NCBI GenBank assembly: GCA_964516605.1
Contig: CAZFAA010000023.1
Span: forward strand, 1-21,899
Direction of reading: 5' to 3'
Length of the DNA stretch: 21,899 nucleotides
DNA from: GCA-2732805 sp964516605
Lineage (GTDB): Bacteria > Pseudomonadota > Gammaproteobacteria > Coxiellales > Coxiellaceae
Made by a program: the position numbers and the translations under genes. Within the stretch, counting starts at the first letter, position 1. Each line of letters begins with the position of its first letter. Shown here piece after piece: positions 13,667 through 20,737 of the stretch. Under the pieces are notes generated by a model. It had not been told where the DNA came from and did no database searches. It saw only the letters and a list, made by a program, of their open reading frames with translations.

Positions 13667-14827
13667 ATGCGCCATGTGGATTTTCAGCAGATGCAAGCAG
13701 AGTTAAAGAGCCTATTACGCTTTGGTAGTGATGTGTCTGGTACAACTGCTCAAGGTGCTGAATCTGCTACTGTAGGCACACAGCATTCTCCATTGCAGGA
13801 AATTATCCAAGAGCATATAACAGTTGTTGAGCGCACATATGGTGTTGGGCTGCATGCATGTTTTGAATTGTGTGGCCATCTACAAAGAGAGATGACAGAG
13901 CAACGTGGATGGTTTTTGAAAGGGTCTCAAGACCAGCGAGGTGTTATTGAAGGATTTTTAGCTCAATATGATTATATTAATGCTGCATATTTTCTAGTTA
14001 AATTAATCAAAGAGAGTAAATTGCGATTATTTAACGAATTACAAGGTGTAGAAGCACAGAGAAACCTTGATCTTTTGGAGCAGCAGCAATTTTTGACGGT
14101 AAAGGATTTCTTTTTTAAATTAATGTCTATCATACATCCTATTTTAGAACGGATTAATGATGATGATTTTTTAAATTTTTTTAATAGATTATTTTTACCG
14201 GAGTATCTATGCTTTTATACAGCCTGTGATGTTGAAGGCGACGGGGCGACTACTTTTACAGAAATAGCGCACGCGTTATTTTGCAATGCGATCATGGATC
14301 CTTCAGGTGTGTTTGGCCAGCTTACGTTAGAGAAGCGCAAGCTTATCAGTGTTCTGTTGCATTATCTTAAAAATTGCCCAAGTGATTCAGGGAATATTCC
14401 ACATGTGCGTCGGCTTTTTTTCACTATTCTATACAATCCAGAATGCGTGCTGACAAGCGCGCTGCCTACAGAAGATACGTTATTACCATTTCAGGGTGTA
14501 TTGGTCCAAGCAGGAAATATGACCAGGGATTTCATCGAAGGTCATTATCACTCTTTCTTTGGTAGTCTTGCAAGTACAGTTGCGAGCAGTTTACCTAGGA
14601 GTAACTTTATGAATGCACTCAATTCTTTCCGGAATATTCAACAAGAAACTCGACCAGTTGTTGACGGATCTGTGCTATTTTATGATTTTCATAAAGCGTG
14701 TGAGTTTTTATGTACCACCATGGCTGATCTTAGATTTACAACATATAAATTTCAAAGTGAAGCTGAATTTATGGAGTGTGCTGGAGTAGCTCATGCCCAA
14801 GGCCCCATTGCTCTAAGGAGGGGGTAG
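13667..14827 (+). CDS. Unrecognised 386-residue protein
   Basis: I do not recognise this protein. The start is placed at ATG 13667, 8 nt after GGAG; ATG 13664 is also possible and the first in-frame TTG is at 13643. It has no signal peptide and no membrane segment; it looks soluble and mostly alpha-helical. The N terminus (MRHVDFQQMQAELKSLL) is followed by a short Ser/Thr/Gly/Ala-rich stretch (about residues 20-40), then long helical segments with scattered cysteines (for example CFELCGHL, CEFLCTTM). No catalytic motif is evident. It has its own probable promoter, is not in an operon, and is convergent with dxs. Codon use looks somewhat richer in A/T-ending codons than the neighbouring enzymes. 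A lineage-specific protein or a secreted effector in an intracellular bacterium are possibilities, not conclusions. Confidence 0.7.
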   Translation: MRHVDFQQMQAELKSLLRFGSDVSGTTAQGAESATVGTQHSPLQEIIQEHITVVERTYGVGLHACFELCGHLQREMTEQRGWFLKGSQDQRGVIEGFLAQYDYINAAYFLVKLIKESKLRLFNELQGVEAQRNLDLLEQQQFLTVKDFFFKLMSIIHPILERINDDDFLNFFNRLFLPEYLCFYTACDVEGDGATTFTEIAHALFCNAIMDPSGVFGQLTLEKRKLISVLLHYLKNCPSDSGNIPHVRRLFFTILYNPECVLTSALPTEDTLLPFQGVLVQAGNMTRDFIEGHYHSFFGSLASTVASSLPRSNFMNALNSFRNIQQETRPVVDGSVLFYDFHKACEFLCTTMADLRFTTYKFQSEAEFMECAGVAHAQGPIALRRG

Positions 14828-14940
14828 GTCAAGTTAGCTGCTCGCTTAAATTTTTCTTCAAACTGCTTTCACAGCAGAACGACGGGGCGTGCAAGGGGGG
14901 TGCTCTGACTTGTTGCGGTTGTAACCACAAGCAGAACCTG
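14828..14940. other. Convergent intergenic space
   Basis: It lies between the ends of the unrecognised gene and dxs. It contains an imperfect hairpin at 14910-14934 (CTTGT and GGTT on the left, AACC and ACAAG on the right) without a T run on either side. I see no gene in it. Confidence 0.5.
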
Positions 14941-16830
14941 TTAATTAATCACTGCGGGTAACTCAAGATAAGCTGCAATGCTGCGCACAATCCCTTCTGC
15001 ATCCAGGCCACATTCTTGCAGCATCTGTTCTGGTGTGGCGTGTTCGATAAAAGTGTCAGGTAAGCCTAATTGTTTTACAGGAATTAAAATATTTTGTGTA
15101 TTTAAAAATTCACACACTGCTGAACCAGCACCACCCATTATTGCATTTTCTTCGATGGTTACAATCAGTTTGTGTTTGTGTGCTATATCGCGAATTAACG
15201 TCGTATCAAGCGGCTTAATAAAACGCATGTTGACCACGGTTGCATTGAGCGTTTCGCCGGCACTGACCGCCGGATACACCATGCTGCCAAACGCTAAAAT
15301 CGCAATATTTTGACCATGGCGCACATGCAGTGCTTTACCTATTTCAATTGCTTTTAATTCGCTATTGATTGGTGTATCGGGCACAGTGCCACGTGAATAA
15401 CGCACAGCAGCTGGACCTTTGTAATGATACGCCGTATGCAACATTTGGCGGCATTCATTGCCATCAGCAGGAGTCATGACAATCATATTCGGAATGCAGC
15501 GTATAAAGCTTAGGTCAAAACTGCCGGCATGTGTGGGTCCATCGTTGCCCACTAAACCGGCGCGATCGATGGCAAATGTAACGTCTAAATTTTGAATAGC
15601 TACATCATGAATGAGTTGATCGTAAGCACGCTGTAAAAACGTAGAATAAATGGCAACGACGGGTTTTTTGCCTTCACAAGCTAATCCTGCTGCAAACGTG
15701 ATACTGTGTTGCTCTGCGATGGCTACATCAAAATAACGTTCAGGATAGCGTTTGGAAAAGGCGACCAGATCAGAGCCTTCACGCATCGCTGGAGTAATGC
15801 CGACTAAACGCGGATCTCGATCGGCTTCATCACATAACCATTGCCCGAATACATTCGAATAAGTAAGTTTTTTAGGGCTGCTTGTGGTGGTTTTTTGTGT
15901 ATCGTAAAAGCCGGGGCTGACCGCATGGTATTGAATACGCTGTTGTTCAGCTGGTTCAAAGCCTTTGCCTTTGGTGGTGATAATATGCAGTAATTTTGCA
16001 CCTTTTAAATTTTTGATATTTTTTAAAGTGCTTAATAAAACAGGTAGATCATGGCCGTCGATAGGGCCGATATAATTAAACCCCAATTCTTCAAAAAAGG
16101 TACCTGGTGTCATCATGCCTTTAATGTGTGTTTCAGTGCGCTTAGCCAAACGTGATAACGGCGGCATTTTAGCTAACACTTTTTTGCTGCTCTCGCGTAA
16201 ATGGCAATAGAATTTTCCGGCCAGAATACGTGCAAAGTAAGCATTGAGTGCGCCGACATTTTCAGAAATAGACATGTCATTGTCATTGAGTACGACCAAG
16301 ATATTCGGATCTAATGCGCCACCGTGATTGAGTGCTTCGAGTGCCATACCACCCGTGAGACCACCATCACCTATTACCGCAACATGACGTCGTTCTTCAT
16401 TGCCATCGATTTGCGCTGCCGCGGCCATCCCTAAGACGGCGCTAATGGATGTGCTGGAGTGCCCTGCGCCAAAATGATCGTATTCGCTCTCAGAGCGTTT
16501 GGTAAAAGGCGCCAGACCGTCTTTTTGTTTGATGGTATTCAAGCGATCGCGTCGCCCTGTTAAGATTTTGTGAATATAGGCTTGATGTCCGACATCCCAT
16601 ACCAGGCGATCATGCGGTGTGTCATACAGATAATGCAGTGCAATGGTCAGCTCAACAACACCCATGCTGGCACCAAAATGACCGCCACATTGGTTGAGGC
16701 TGTACAGCATGTATTCGCGAATCTCTTGAGCGAGCGGAATCAGTTGTTCTTCGCTCAATTTTCGTAAATCTTGAGGAGAATTTATTCTCATAAGTAATGG
16801 AAATACAGTATTTTTTTCATTTTGTTCCAT
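14941..16830 (-). CDS. dxs: 1-deoxy-D-xylulose-5-phosphate synthase
   Basis: Thiamine-diphosphate enzyme that condenses pyruvate with glyceraldehyde-3-phosphate, first step of the MEP isoprenoid pathway in the cytoplasm. The protein has 629 residues, the normal length. Visible marks: H51 in GGHFGASMGVVELT, DVGHQAYIHKILTGR, GAGHSSTSISA, the ThDP motif GDGGLTGGMALEALN (154 onward) with LNDNDMSIS after it, the AEQHS catalytic glutamate, and the fingerprint DRAGLVGNDGPTHAG. In many gammaproteobacteria dxs is the third gene of xseB-ispA-dxs; here it is cut off from ispA by an opposite-strand ATPase gene and must use another promoter. The start codon ATG lies inside one arm of an 11-bp inverted repeat. 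The gene is complete. Confidence 0.97.
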   Translation of the reverse strand: MEQNEKNTVFPLLMRINSPQDLRKLSEEQLIPLAQEIREYMLYSLNQCGGHFGASMGVVELTIALHYLYDTPHDRLVWDVGHQAYIHKILTGRRDRLNTIKQKDGLAPFTKRSESEYDHFGAGHSSTSISAVLGMAAAAQIDGNEERRHVAVIGDGGLTGGMALEALNHGGALDPNILVVLNDNDMSISENVGALNAYFARILAGKFYCHLRESSKKVLAKMPPLSRLAKRTETHIKGMMTPGTFFEELGFNYIGPIDGHDLPVLLSTLKNIKNLKGAKLLHIITTKGKGFEPAEQQRIQYHAVSPGFYDTQKTTTSSPKKLTYSNVFGQWLCDEADRDPRLVGITPAMREGSDLVAFSKRYPERYFDVAIAEQHSITFAAGLACEGKKPVVAIYSTFLQRAYDQLIHDVAIQNLDVTFAIDRAGLVGNDGPTHAGSFDLSFIRCIPNMIVMTPADGNECRQMLHTAYHYKGPAAVRYSRGTVPDTPINSELKAIEIGKALHVRHGQNIAILAFGSMVYPAVSAGETLNATVVNMRFIKPLDTTLIRDIAHKHKLIVTIEENAIMGGAGSAVCEFLNTQNILIPVKQLGLPDTFIEHATPEQMLQECGLDAEGIVRSIAAYLELPAVIN

Positions 16831-16876
16831 TATAGGCTCTTAAAGGGGGCTGGTGATTAAAATGCGCCTATAATGG
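16827..16876. repeat. 11-bp inverted repeat over the dxs start codon
   Basis: CCATTATAGGC (16827-16837) and GCCTATAATGG (16866-16876) are perfect inverted copies 28 nt apart. The left arm holds the dxs start codon (minus strand). The right arm overlaps a candidate dxs promoter -10 (CATTAT on the minus strand, rc of 16870-16875) that has TTGCAC 17 nt upstream (rc of 16893-16898). It could be an operator or an mRNA hairpin; role unknown. Confidence 0.55.
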
Positions 16877-16985
16877 ACTTTTTTGGAGGTGGGTGCAAGG
16901 AAATTGCGCGTTTCATTTAACTGGTAGTTATATAAAAGTTATGGTAGTTTATCGAATTATTATAACTTTAATAAGATTTTTATAT

Positions 16986-18182
16986 ATGGATCCACGTATT
17001 AACCCTTATGCTCCTGGTGCAGGCACTCAACCGCCTGAGTTGGCCGGTCGAGAAGATATCATTGAAAAAGCCGCAATTGCATTAGATCGTTGTCGTAATG
17101 GTTTGTCCTCACGCAGTCTTTTAATGGTTGGACTGCGCGGCGTCGGAAAAACAGTACTTCTGACGCGTATTGCGCAAGATACTCAAGCACGAGGGTTTGC
17201 TGTTGCTTTTATTGAGGCTCCTGAAAAACGTTCTTTGCCTGCATTGCTGATTCCAATTTTGCGAGCTGAATTGCTTAAGTTAGATAGAGCTTCAGCTGTT
17301 AGTGAGCGTATTCAAAAAACGCTACGGGTTTTGGGAAGTTTTTTTTCGGCTATGAAATTGAAGTATAACGATATTGAGTTTGGTGTGGATTTAGGCACAC
17401 AGCCTGGTATTGCCGATTCGGGTGATTTAGAACACGATTTGATTGAACTTTTTATTGAGGTCGGTGAAACACTGCAGCAGCAAAAATCAGCTTTAGCCAT
17501 TTTTATTGATGAGCTTCAGTATGTAGATGAATTGCAATTTGCAGCATTAATTATGGCGCTTCATAAATGTGCGCAAAAAAATTTGCCTATTTTATTAATT
17601 GGTGCTGGACTGCCTCAGTTAGTGGGTCAAGCCGGTCGTGCAAAATCCTATGCCGAAAGATTATTTGAATATCCAAAAATTGGCCCCTTGAGTGAGTCAG
17701 CTGCTAGAGCAGCACTTGAAATTCCAGCGAGAAGAGCAGGTGTTTTTTATGATGAAAATGCTTTGATTGAAATTCTCGCTCAAACAAAAACGTATCCTTA
17801 TTTTTTGCAAGAATGGGGAAAACATAGTTGGCACTGTGCGAAAAATTCCCCCATCACACTTGAAGATGTTCACTGCGCAACACAACAGGCTATTATAGAA
17901 TTAGACATGAGTTTTTTTCGGGTACGCTTTGATCGGTTAACTGTTACAGAAAAAAAATATCTGCGTGCAATGGCAGAACTTCCTGCCGATCCATCAGGAT
18001 CGTGTCGATCAGGCGATATCGCACAATTATTGAATAAAAAAACAAGTCAAAATGTAGCCCCCACCCGCGCCACTTTAATTAAAAAAGGAATGATTTACAG
18101 TCTTGCGCATGGCGATAATGCCTTTACAGTGCCATTGTTCAGTGATTATGTGAAGCGCATTATGCCTCATTTAGATATGTGA
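16986..18182 (+). CDS. AAA-type ATP-binding protein
   Basis: A 398-residue predicted ATPase. It starts MDPRINPYAPGAG and PPELAGRE, the usual opening of a widespread bacterial AAA ATPase family. Walker A is GLRGVGKT (49-56), Walker B is IFIDE (172-176), followed by LQ and a sensor-like region ILLIGAGLPQL. The C-terminal part (about residues 300-398) looks like a winged helix (TVTEKKYLRAMAELP, SGDIAQLLN, RATLIKKGMIY). The molecular role of the family is not well established. The frame stays open upstream to a GTG at 16893 beside GGAGG; that reading would add a hydrophobic stretch (VVYRIIITLIRFLY) and is judged less likely, although the start at 16986 has a poor ribosome site. The gene sits opposite to and between ispA and dxs, its stop only 3 nt from that of ispA, and was probably inserted there. 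Confidence 0.83.
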   Translation: MDPRINPYAPGAGTQPPELAGREDIIEKAAIALDRCRNGLSSRSLLMVGLRGVGKTVLLTRIAQDTQARGFAVAFIEAPEKRSLPALLIPILRAELLKLDRASAVSERIQKTLRVLGSFFSAMKLKYNDIEFGVDLGTQPGIADSGDLEHDLIELFIEVGETLQQQKSALAIFIDELQYVDELQFAALIMALHKCAQKNLPILLIGAGLPQLVGQAGRAKSYAERLFEYPKIGPLSESAARAALEIPARRAGVFYDENALIEILAQTKTYPYFLQEWGKHSWHCAKNSPITLEDVHCATQQAIIELDMSFFRVRFDRLTVTEKKYLRAMAELPADPSGSCRSGDIAQLLNKKTSQNVAPTRATLIKKGMIYSLAHGDNAFTVPLFSDYVKRIMPHLDM

Positions 18183-18185
18183 CAA

Positions 18186-19058
18186 TCAGGTCAGTATTAT
18201 CGTCATGAGTTCACTCAGTTGCTGGGTATCATGAGCGCTTAATAGGTGCAAACAGTCTTTAGCTTGGGTGATTTGTTCTGTTAACTGTGTTTTTGCGCCA
18301 TCCAGACCGAGTAGGGCAGGGTAGGTTGCTTTATGCTGTGTTTGATCTTTACCGCTGGTTTTGCCGAGTGTTTGTGTCGTTGCTTCTACATCCAGGATGT
18401 CATCGCGAATTTGAAAGGCCAGCCCCAAGTGTTGTGAGAAGGTTGTTAAGAGCTGTAACGTTGCATCATCACACACGCCAGCGGCCAGCGCACCCATGCG
18501 AATTGCGGCGCTAAATAGTGCGCCAGTTTTTAAGCGGTGAATGGCTTGCAGTGCAGGCAGGCTTGTTGTTTCGTTTGAGGCTAACATATCCAACGATTGA
18601 CCGGCGACCATGCCTTGGGAGCCGCTTGCGTGAGCGAGCGTGTGAATGAGCGCCAGTGACTGCGGCGTACCCGGTGCTGTACTTAATAATTCAAATGCTA
18701 AGGCTTGCAGTGCATCGCCAACAAGAATTGCGGTGGCCTCATCAAATTGTTTGTGGCAACTGGGTTTGCCGCGACGCAAATCATCGTCATCCATAGCCGG
18801 TAGGTCATCGTGCACCAGGGAATAGCAGTGAATTAATTCTATGGCTATTGCAGCCGGATCCAATTGCGGCAGTGTTGCGTTAAAGCAATGTCCTGTGGTA
18901 TAGACCAGTATAGGGCGTAAACGTTTGCCTGCATTGAGCGTGGTATAGCGCATGGCCTCATGTAAACGAGAATTGTCTGCGGGTAATGCGTTACGCAGCA
19001 CCGCTTCAAAATGTTGTTGTAATGCGTGGATGCCATTATCTTGCAACAGATTAGTCAT
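18186..19058 (-). CDS. ispA: Farnesyl diphosphate synthase (polyprenyl synthetase)
   Basis: Cytoplasmic prenyltransferase that adds two isopentenyl units to dimethylallyl diphosphate to make farnesyl diphosphate for quinone and undecaprenyl synthesis. The protein has 290 residues from the ATG at 19058, which overlaps the xseB stop codon (ATGACTAA), showing translational coupling. Marks: GKRLRPILV (44-52), first aspartate motif DDLPAMDDDD (84-93) with RRGKPSCH following, LKTGALFSAAIRMGA, and second aspartate motif QIRDDILDVE. The spacing of the first motif (DDxxxxD) is that of bacterial short-chain synthases. A longer in-frame reading to 19094 lies inside xseB and is not used. Normally followed by dxs; here the AAA ATPase gene intervenes. 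Confidence 0.95.
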   Translation of the reverse strand: MTNLLQDNGIHALQQHFEAVLRNALPADNSRLHEAMRYTTLNAGKRLRPILVYTTGHCFNATLPQLDPAAIAIELIHCYSLVHDDLPAMDDDDLRRGKPSCHKQFDEATAILVGDALQALAFELLSTAPGTPQSLALIHTLAHASGSQGMVAGQSLDMLASNETTSLPALQAIHRLKTGALFSAAIRMGALAAGVCDDATLQLLTTFSQHLGLAFQIRDDILDVEATTQTLGKTSGKDQTQHKATYPALLGLDGAKTQLTEQITQAKDCLHLLSAHDTQQLSELMTIILT

Positions 19059-19293
19059 CTTTGGCAAAATCCTCAAGCGTCTCATGCCCAGCACGTTGTG
19101 TTAAAATCTGCACTTTTTGTTCAGCCGTAGTGAGGGTTTGTTGGCATTGACGAATCAGTTTAATTCCGGATTCAAAATGCTGTAAAGAATCTTCCAGTGA
19201 TAAATTGCCTTGTTCCATTTTATCAACCAGTGTTGTGAGTTCTTGTAGGGATTGTTCGAAATTAAACGAGTCCTTTTTTTTAGAGGAAGCCAT
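19051..19293 (-). CDS. xseB: Exodeoxyribonuclease VII small subunit
   Basis: An 80-residue protein, the family's usual size. It has the typical FEQSLQELTTLVDKMEQGNLSLEDSL core and a following GIKLIRQCQQTLTTAEQKV helix. It pairs with XseA in exonuclease VII, which cuts single-stranded DNA from both ends; xseA is not in this window. It is the first gene of the remaining xseB-ispA operon and overlaps ispA by 8 nt. The ATG at 19293 has AGG about 10 nt upstream, a weak site. The upstream space (19294-19409) is divergent from the HIT gene. Confidence 0.93.
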   Translation of the reverse strand: MASSKKKDSFNFEQSLQELTTLVDKMEQGNLSLEDSLQHFESGIKLIRQCQQTLTTAEQKVQILTQRAGHETLEDFAKDD

Positions 19294-19351
19294 AATGTGA
19301 ACCTATGAGTGCAAAGCCAGAAATGTACAGCAAATGTTGTGTAAATTCCAG

Positions 19352-19381
19352 TTATTTTCTGGCGGTATTTTCAGGTAGAAT
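19352..19381 (+). promoter_or_regulatory. Possible promoter of the HIT-family gene
   Basis: TAGAAT at 19376-19381 with a poor TTATTT 18 nt upstream (19352-19357), 28 nt before the HIT start codon. Confidence 0.35.
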
Positions 19382-19409
19382 GCCGCTTTTATAAAACGCG
19401 GGAAACACC

Positions 19410-19838
19410 ATGAATTTTCAATTGGATGGCAGATTGTTGCAGGATAGTCTTGAGGTGGCCGATTGGCCTTTGTGCCATGTCATCTTGAAAAATGAAGCGC
19501 ACTATCCGTGGTTTTTATTGGTACCTAAGCGCACTGGCCTGACAGAGCTGATGCAATTAGCACCTGCTGATCAGGTGCAGTGGATGAGTGAGCTCACGCA
19601 ACTTTCAACATTTGTTAAAGCGTATTTTCAGCCGGATAAATTGAATGTGGCCGCGATTGGTAATTACGTTGCGCAGTTGCATATTCATGTTGTGGGACGC
19701 AACAAGATGGATCCTTTGTGGCCACAGAGTATTTGGCAGAGTCAATATGTGGCCTGTCCGATTGCAGAGAATGAATTTGCGCAATTAGGTAAAACGTGTC
19801 GGTTTGAGCTAAAAGATATGTTTTATTGTGTAGGTTGA
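19410..19838 (+). CDS. HIT-domain protein
   Basis: A 142-residue single-domain protein of the histidine-triad superfamily, which are nucleotidyl hydrolases or transferases acting on substrates such as AMP-lysine or dinucleoside polyphosphates. The signature is AQLHIHVVGR with H91 and H93; the third His of the classical HxHxH is replaced, as in a common proteobacterial subgroup that reads QLHxHxxxR. Other marks are HYPWFLLVPKR near residue 31 and DPLWPQSIW after the triad. The start ATG at 19410 lies in GGGAAACACCATG, a modest ribosome site. It stands alone, divergent from xseB and 104 nt before ssrA. Its substrate is unknown. Confidence 0.85.
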   Translation: MNFQLDGRLLQDSLEVADWPLCHVILKNEAHYPWFLLVPKRTGLTELMQLAPADQVQWMSELTQLSTFVKAYFQPDKLNVAAIGNYVAQLHIHVVGRNKMDPLWPQSIWQSQYVACPIAENEFAQLGKTCRFELKDMFYCVG

Positions 19839-19849
19839 TGTTTACTTCT

Positions 19850-19861
19850 AATGTATACATT
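19850..19861. repeat. 12-bp perfect palindrome upstream of ssrA
   Basis: AATGTATACATT is its own reverse complement. It lies 12 nt after the HIT stop codon and about 40 nt before the ssrA -35 box. It could be a regulator site, but I match it to no known operator. Confidence 0.35.
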
Positions 19862-19900
19862 TAGCGGTGTATTTATAGGCTTTTTTGATTCGTTTAAACA

Positions 19901-19928
19901 TTGCAATGCACGCTGAAATGTATATAAT
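19901..19928 (+). promoter_or_regulatory. Strong promoter of ssrA
   Basis: TTGCAA (19901-19906) and a consensus TATAAT (19923-19928) with a 16-nt spacer. Transcription would begin near 19935, a few nt before the mature tmRNA 5' end, as expected for a precursor trimmed by RNase P. Confidence 0.75.
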
Positions 19929-20036
19929 GTTACCACCATTATGGGGGCGACCTGGCTTCGACGTCGGTTACAAACCTTAAGGTGCATGTCGAGTAGGTAA
20001 CAATGCTCGTAAATCCCTTGTTACAAACTAATAGTT

Positions 20037-20108
20037 GCAAACGATGCTAACTATGGTGTTGAAGCTGCTAACGACGCAACTGGAGCTATTGCTCTAGCTG
20101 CCTAGTAG
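20037..20108 (+). other. tmRNA tag reading frame, 22 codons plus two stops
   Basis: The resume codon is GCA at 20037, set by the conserved TAGTTGCAAACGA context. The frame encodes ANDANYGVEA followed by ANDATGAIALAA, then TAGTAG (20103-20108). The E. coli tag (ANDENYALAA) has 10 encoded residues; here there are 22. The AND start occurs twice, 10 codons apart, and the end ALAA is the normal ClpXP-type degron. Confidence 0.85.
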
Positions 20109-20335
20109 GCGCTTCTGGTCGCTTAATAACCGACCACACCCGATTCCGATATGAGTGCTTGTGCAGTTGAGGAATCGTCATATTTAACAAGATCGCTGTT
20201 AGACATGGCTCCGTCATCTAACAGTTAAATCGTAGGGCTCGCCAGTCATTTTACCCTGCCCGTCGGGTGGTGCCTGGTTAACTTTAAAGACACGGCTACA
20301 CATGTAGAGCTTTAAGCGGAGGATCAGCGGACGCG

Positions 20336-20353
20336 GGTTCAATTCCCGCCGCC
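20336..20353 (+). repeat. att core within the ssrA 3' end (left copy)
   Basis: GGTTCAATTCCCGCCGCC, the T-arm and acceptor region of tmRNA, is repeated exactly at 20849-20866. The 3' ends of ssrA and tRNA genes are classical targets of tyrosine recombinases. Confidence 0.75.
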
Positions 20354-20390
20354 TCCACCACATAGGTGTTCTAGAAAATCCAATTACGTC

Positions 20391-20420
20391 CAAAAGCCCT
20401 TGTAAAAAAGGGATTTTTTG
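20391..20420 (+). terminator. Intrinsic terminator of ssrA
   Basis: CCCTT (20397-20401) pairs with AAGGG (20408-20412) over a 6-nt loop, followed by A and six T. Flanking AAAA/TTTT can lengthen the stem. It lies about 35 nt after the tmRNA CCA end. Confidence 0.7.
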
Positions 20421-20521
20421 TTTATCCTGCATCCGATTGGATCCATCAAAGGCTTTCAAAATCCGACTCCAATGTGGGGCCTATATAGGGGCCTATCGTC
20501 CTAAATTAAATATGAGGCCCC
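20421..20521. other. Integrase upstream region with GGGGCCTAT repeats
   Basis: No gene is seen between the ssrA terminator and the integrase start. GGGGCCTAT occurs twice (20476-20484 and 20488-20496), and GGCCCC (20516-20521) directly before the start codon is an inverted partial copy. Such repeats beside an integrase may be recombinase or autoregulation sites. Confidence 0.45.
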
Positions 20522-20737
20522 ATGGCGTTAACTATTAAAGAAATTCAAAGTAAGAAACCAAAGGATAAGCCCTATAAACTTACCGATGAGCGTGGTTTAT
20601 ATCTGCTTATTAACCCCAATGGTTCTAAGCTCTGGAAGCTCAAATACCGCTTTGCAGGGGTTGAAAAAAACTCTAGAAAAGAAGATTGCTTATTATGTCA
20701 ATGTCGCAAGTTTGTCGCAAGTTATGTCGCAAGTTAG
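20522..20737 (+). pseudogene. Truncated tyrosine recombinase (P4-type integrase) N terminus
   Basis: The first 49 or so codons encode the arm-binding N-terminal domain of P4-family integrases (DUF4102): MALTIKEIQSKKPKDKPYKL, then TDERGLYLLINPNGSKLWKLKYRFAGVEK. A full integrase has about 400 residues and a catalytic domain with R-H-R-Y residues; here the family match stops after VEK. The remaining 22 codons (NSRKEDC onward) are unrelated and include tandem TGTCGCAAGTT repeats. An internal deletion therefore probably removed almost the whole gene. GAGG 4 nt before the ATG serves as a ribosome site. Its place right after ssrA and before a copy of the ssrA 3' end is what is expected of an integrative element in the tmRNA gene. 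It cannot encode an active recombinase. Confidence 0.85.
20702..20735 (+). repeat. Three tandem copies of TGTCGCAAGTT
   Basis: Exact 11-bp copies begin at 20702, 20713 and 20725 with spacers of 0 and 1 nt. They form the end of the broken integrase frame, whose stop is within the base run after the third copy. Confidence 0.75.

Larger units (their letters stand above)
19943..20360 (+). ncRNA. ssrA: Transfer-messenger RNA (tmRNA), one-piece
   Basis: It rescues stalled ribosomes with SmpB: charged with alanine, it enters the A site, and its internal reading frame adds a degradation tag. The 5' end GGGGGCG (19943-19949) pairs with CGCCTCC (20350-20356), followed by discriminator A and encoded CCA (20358-20360). 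The T arm is GCGGG-TTCAATT-CCCGC. Other conserved pieces are GGCTTCGACG near the 5' end, AAGGTGCATGTCGAG after it, and ATAGTTGCAAACGAT around the resume codon. The length of about 418 nt exceeds the roughly 360 nt of E. coli, partly through a long tag frame. The 3' end is also repeated at 20849-20866, marking it as an integration site. Confidence 0.95.

Noticed and set aside
14910..14934. Hairpin between the unrecognised gene and dxs as a bidirectional terminator
   Set aside because: The stem is interrupted and no T run follows on either strand.
14776..14961. Plus-strand 61-codon frame overlapping the end of the unrecognised gene and running into dxs
   Set aside because: It overlaps two real genes, has no ribosome site and no recognisable protein; composition looks random.
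16893..16985. N-terminal extension of the AAA ATPase with a hydrophobic, membrane-like segment
   Set aside because: The family usually begins at the NPYxPGAG region, and the GTG at 16893 is only 3 nt from GGAGG; kept only as a less likely start.
20214..20459. Minus-strand open frame across the tmRNA with a RRRELNPRP string
   Set aside because: This string is the antisense of a tRNA/tmRNA T arm and a well-known spurious protein call; the plus strand is clearly ssrA.
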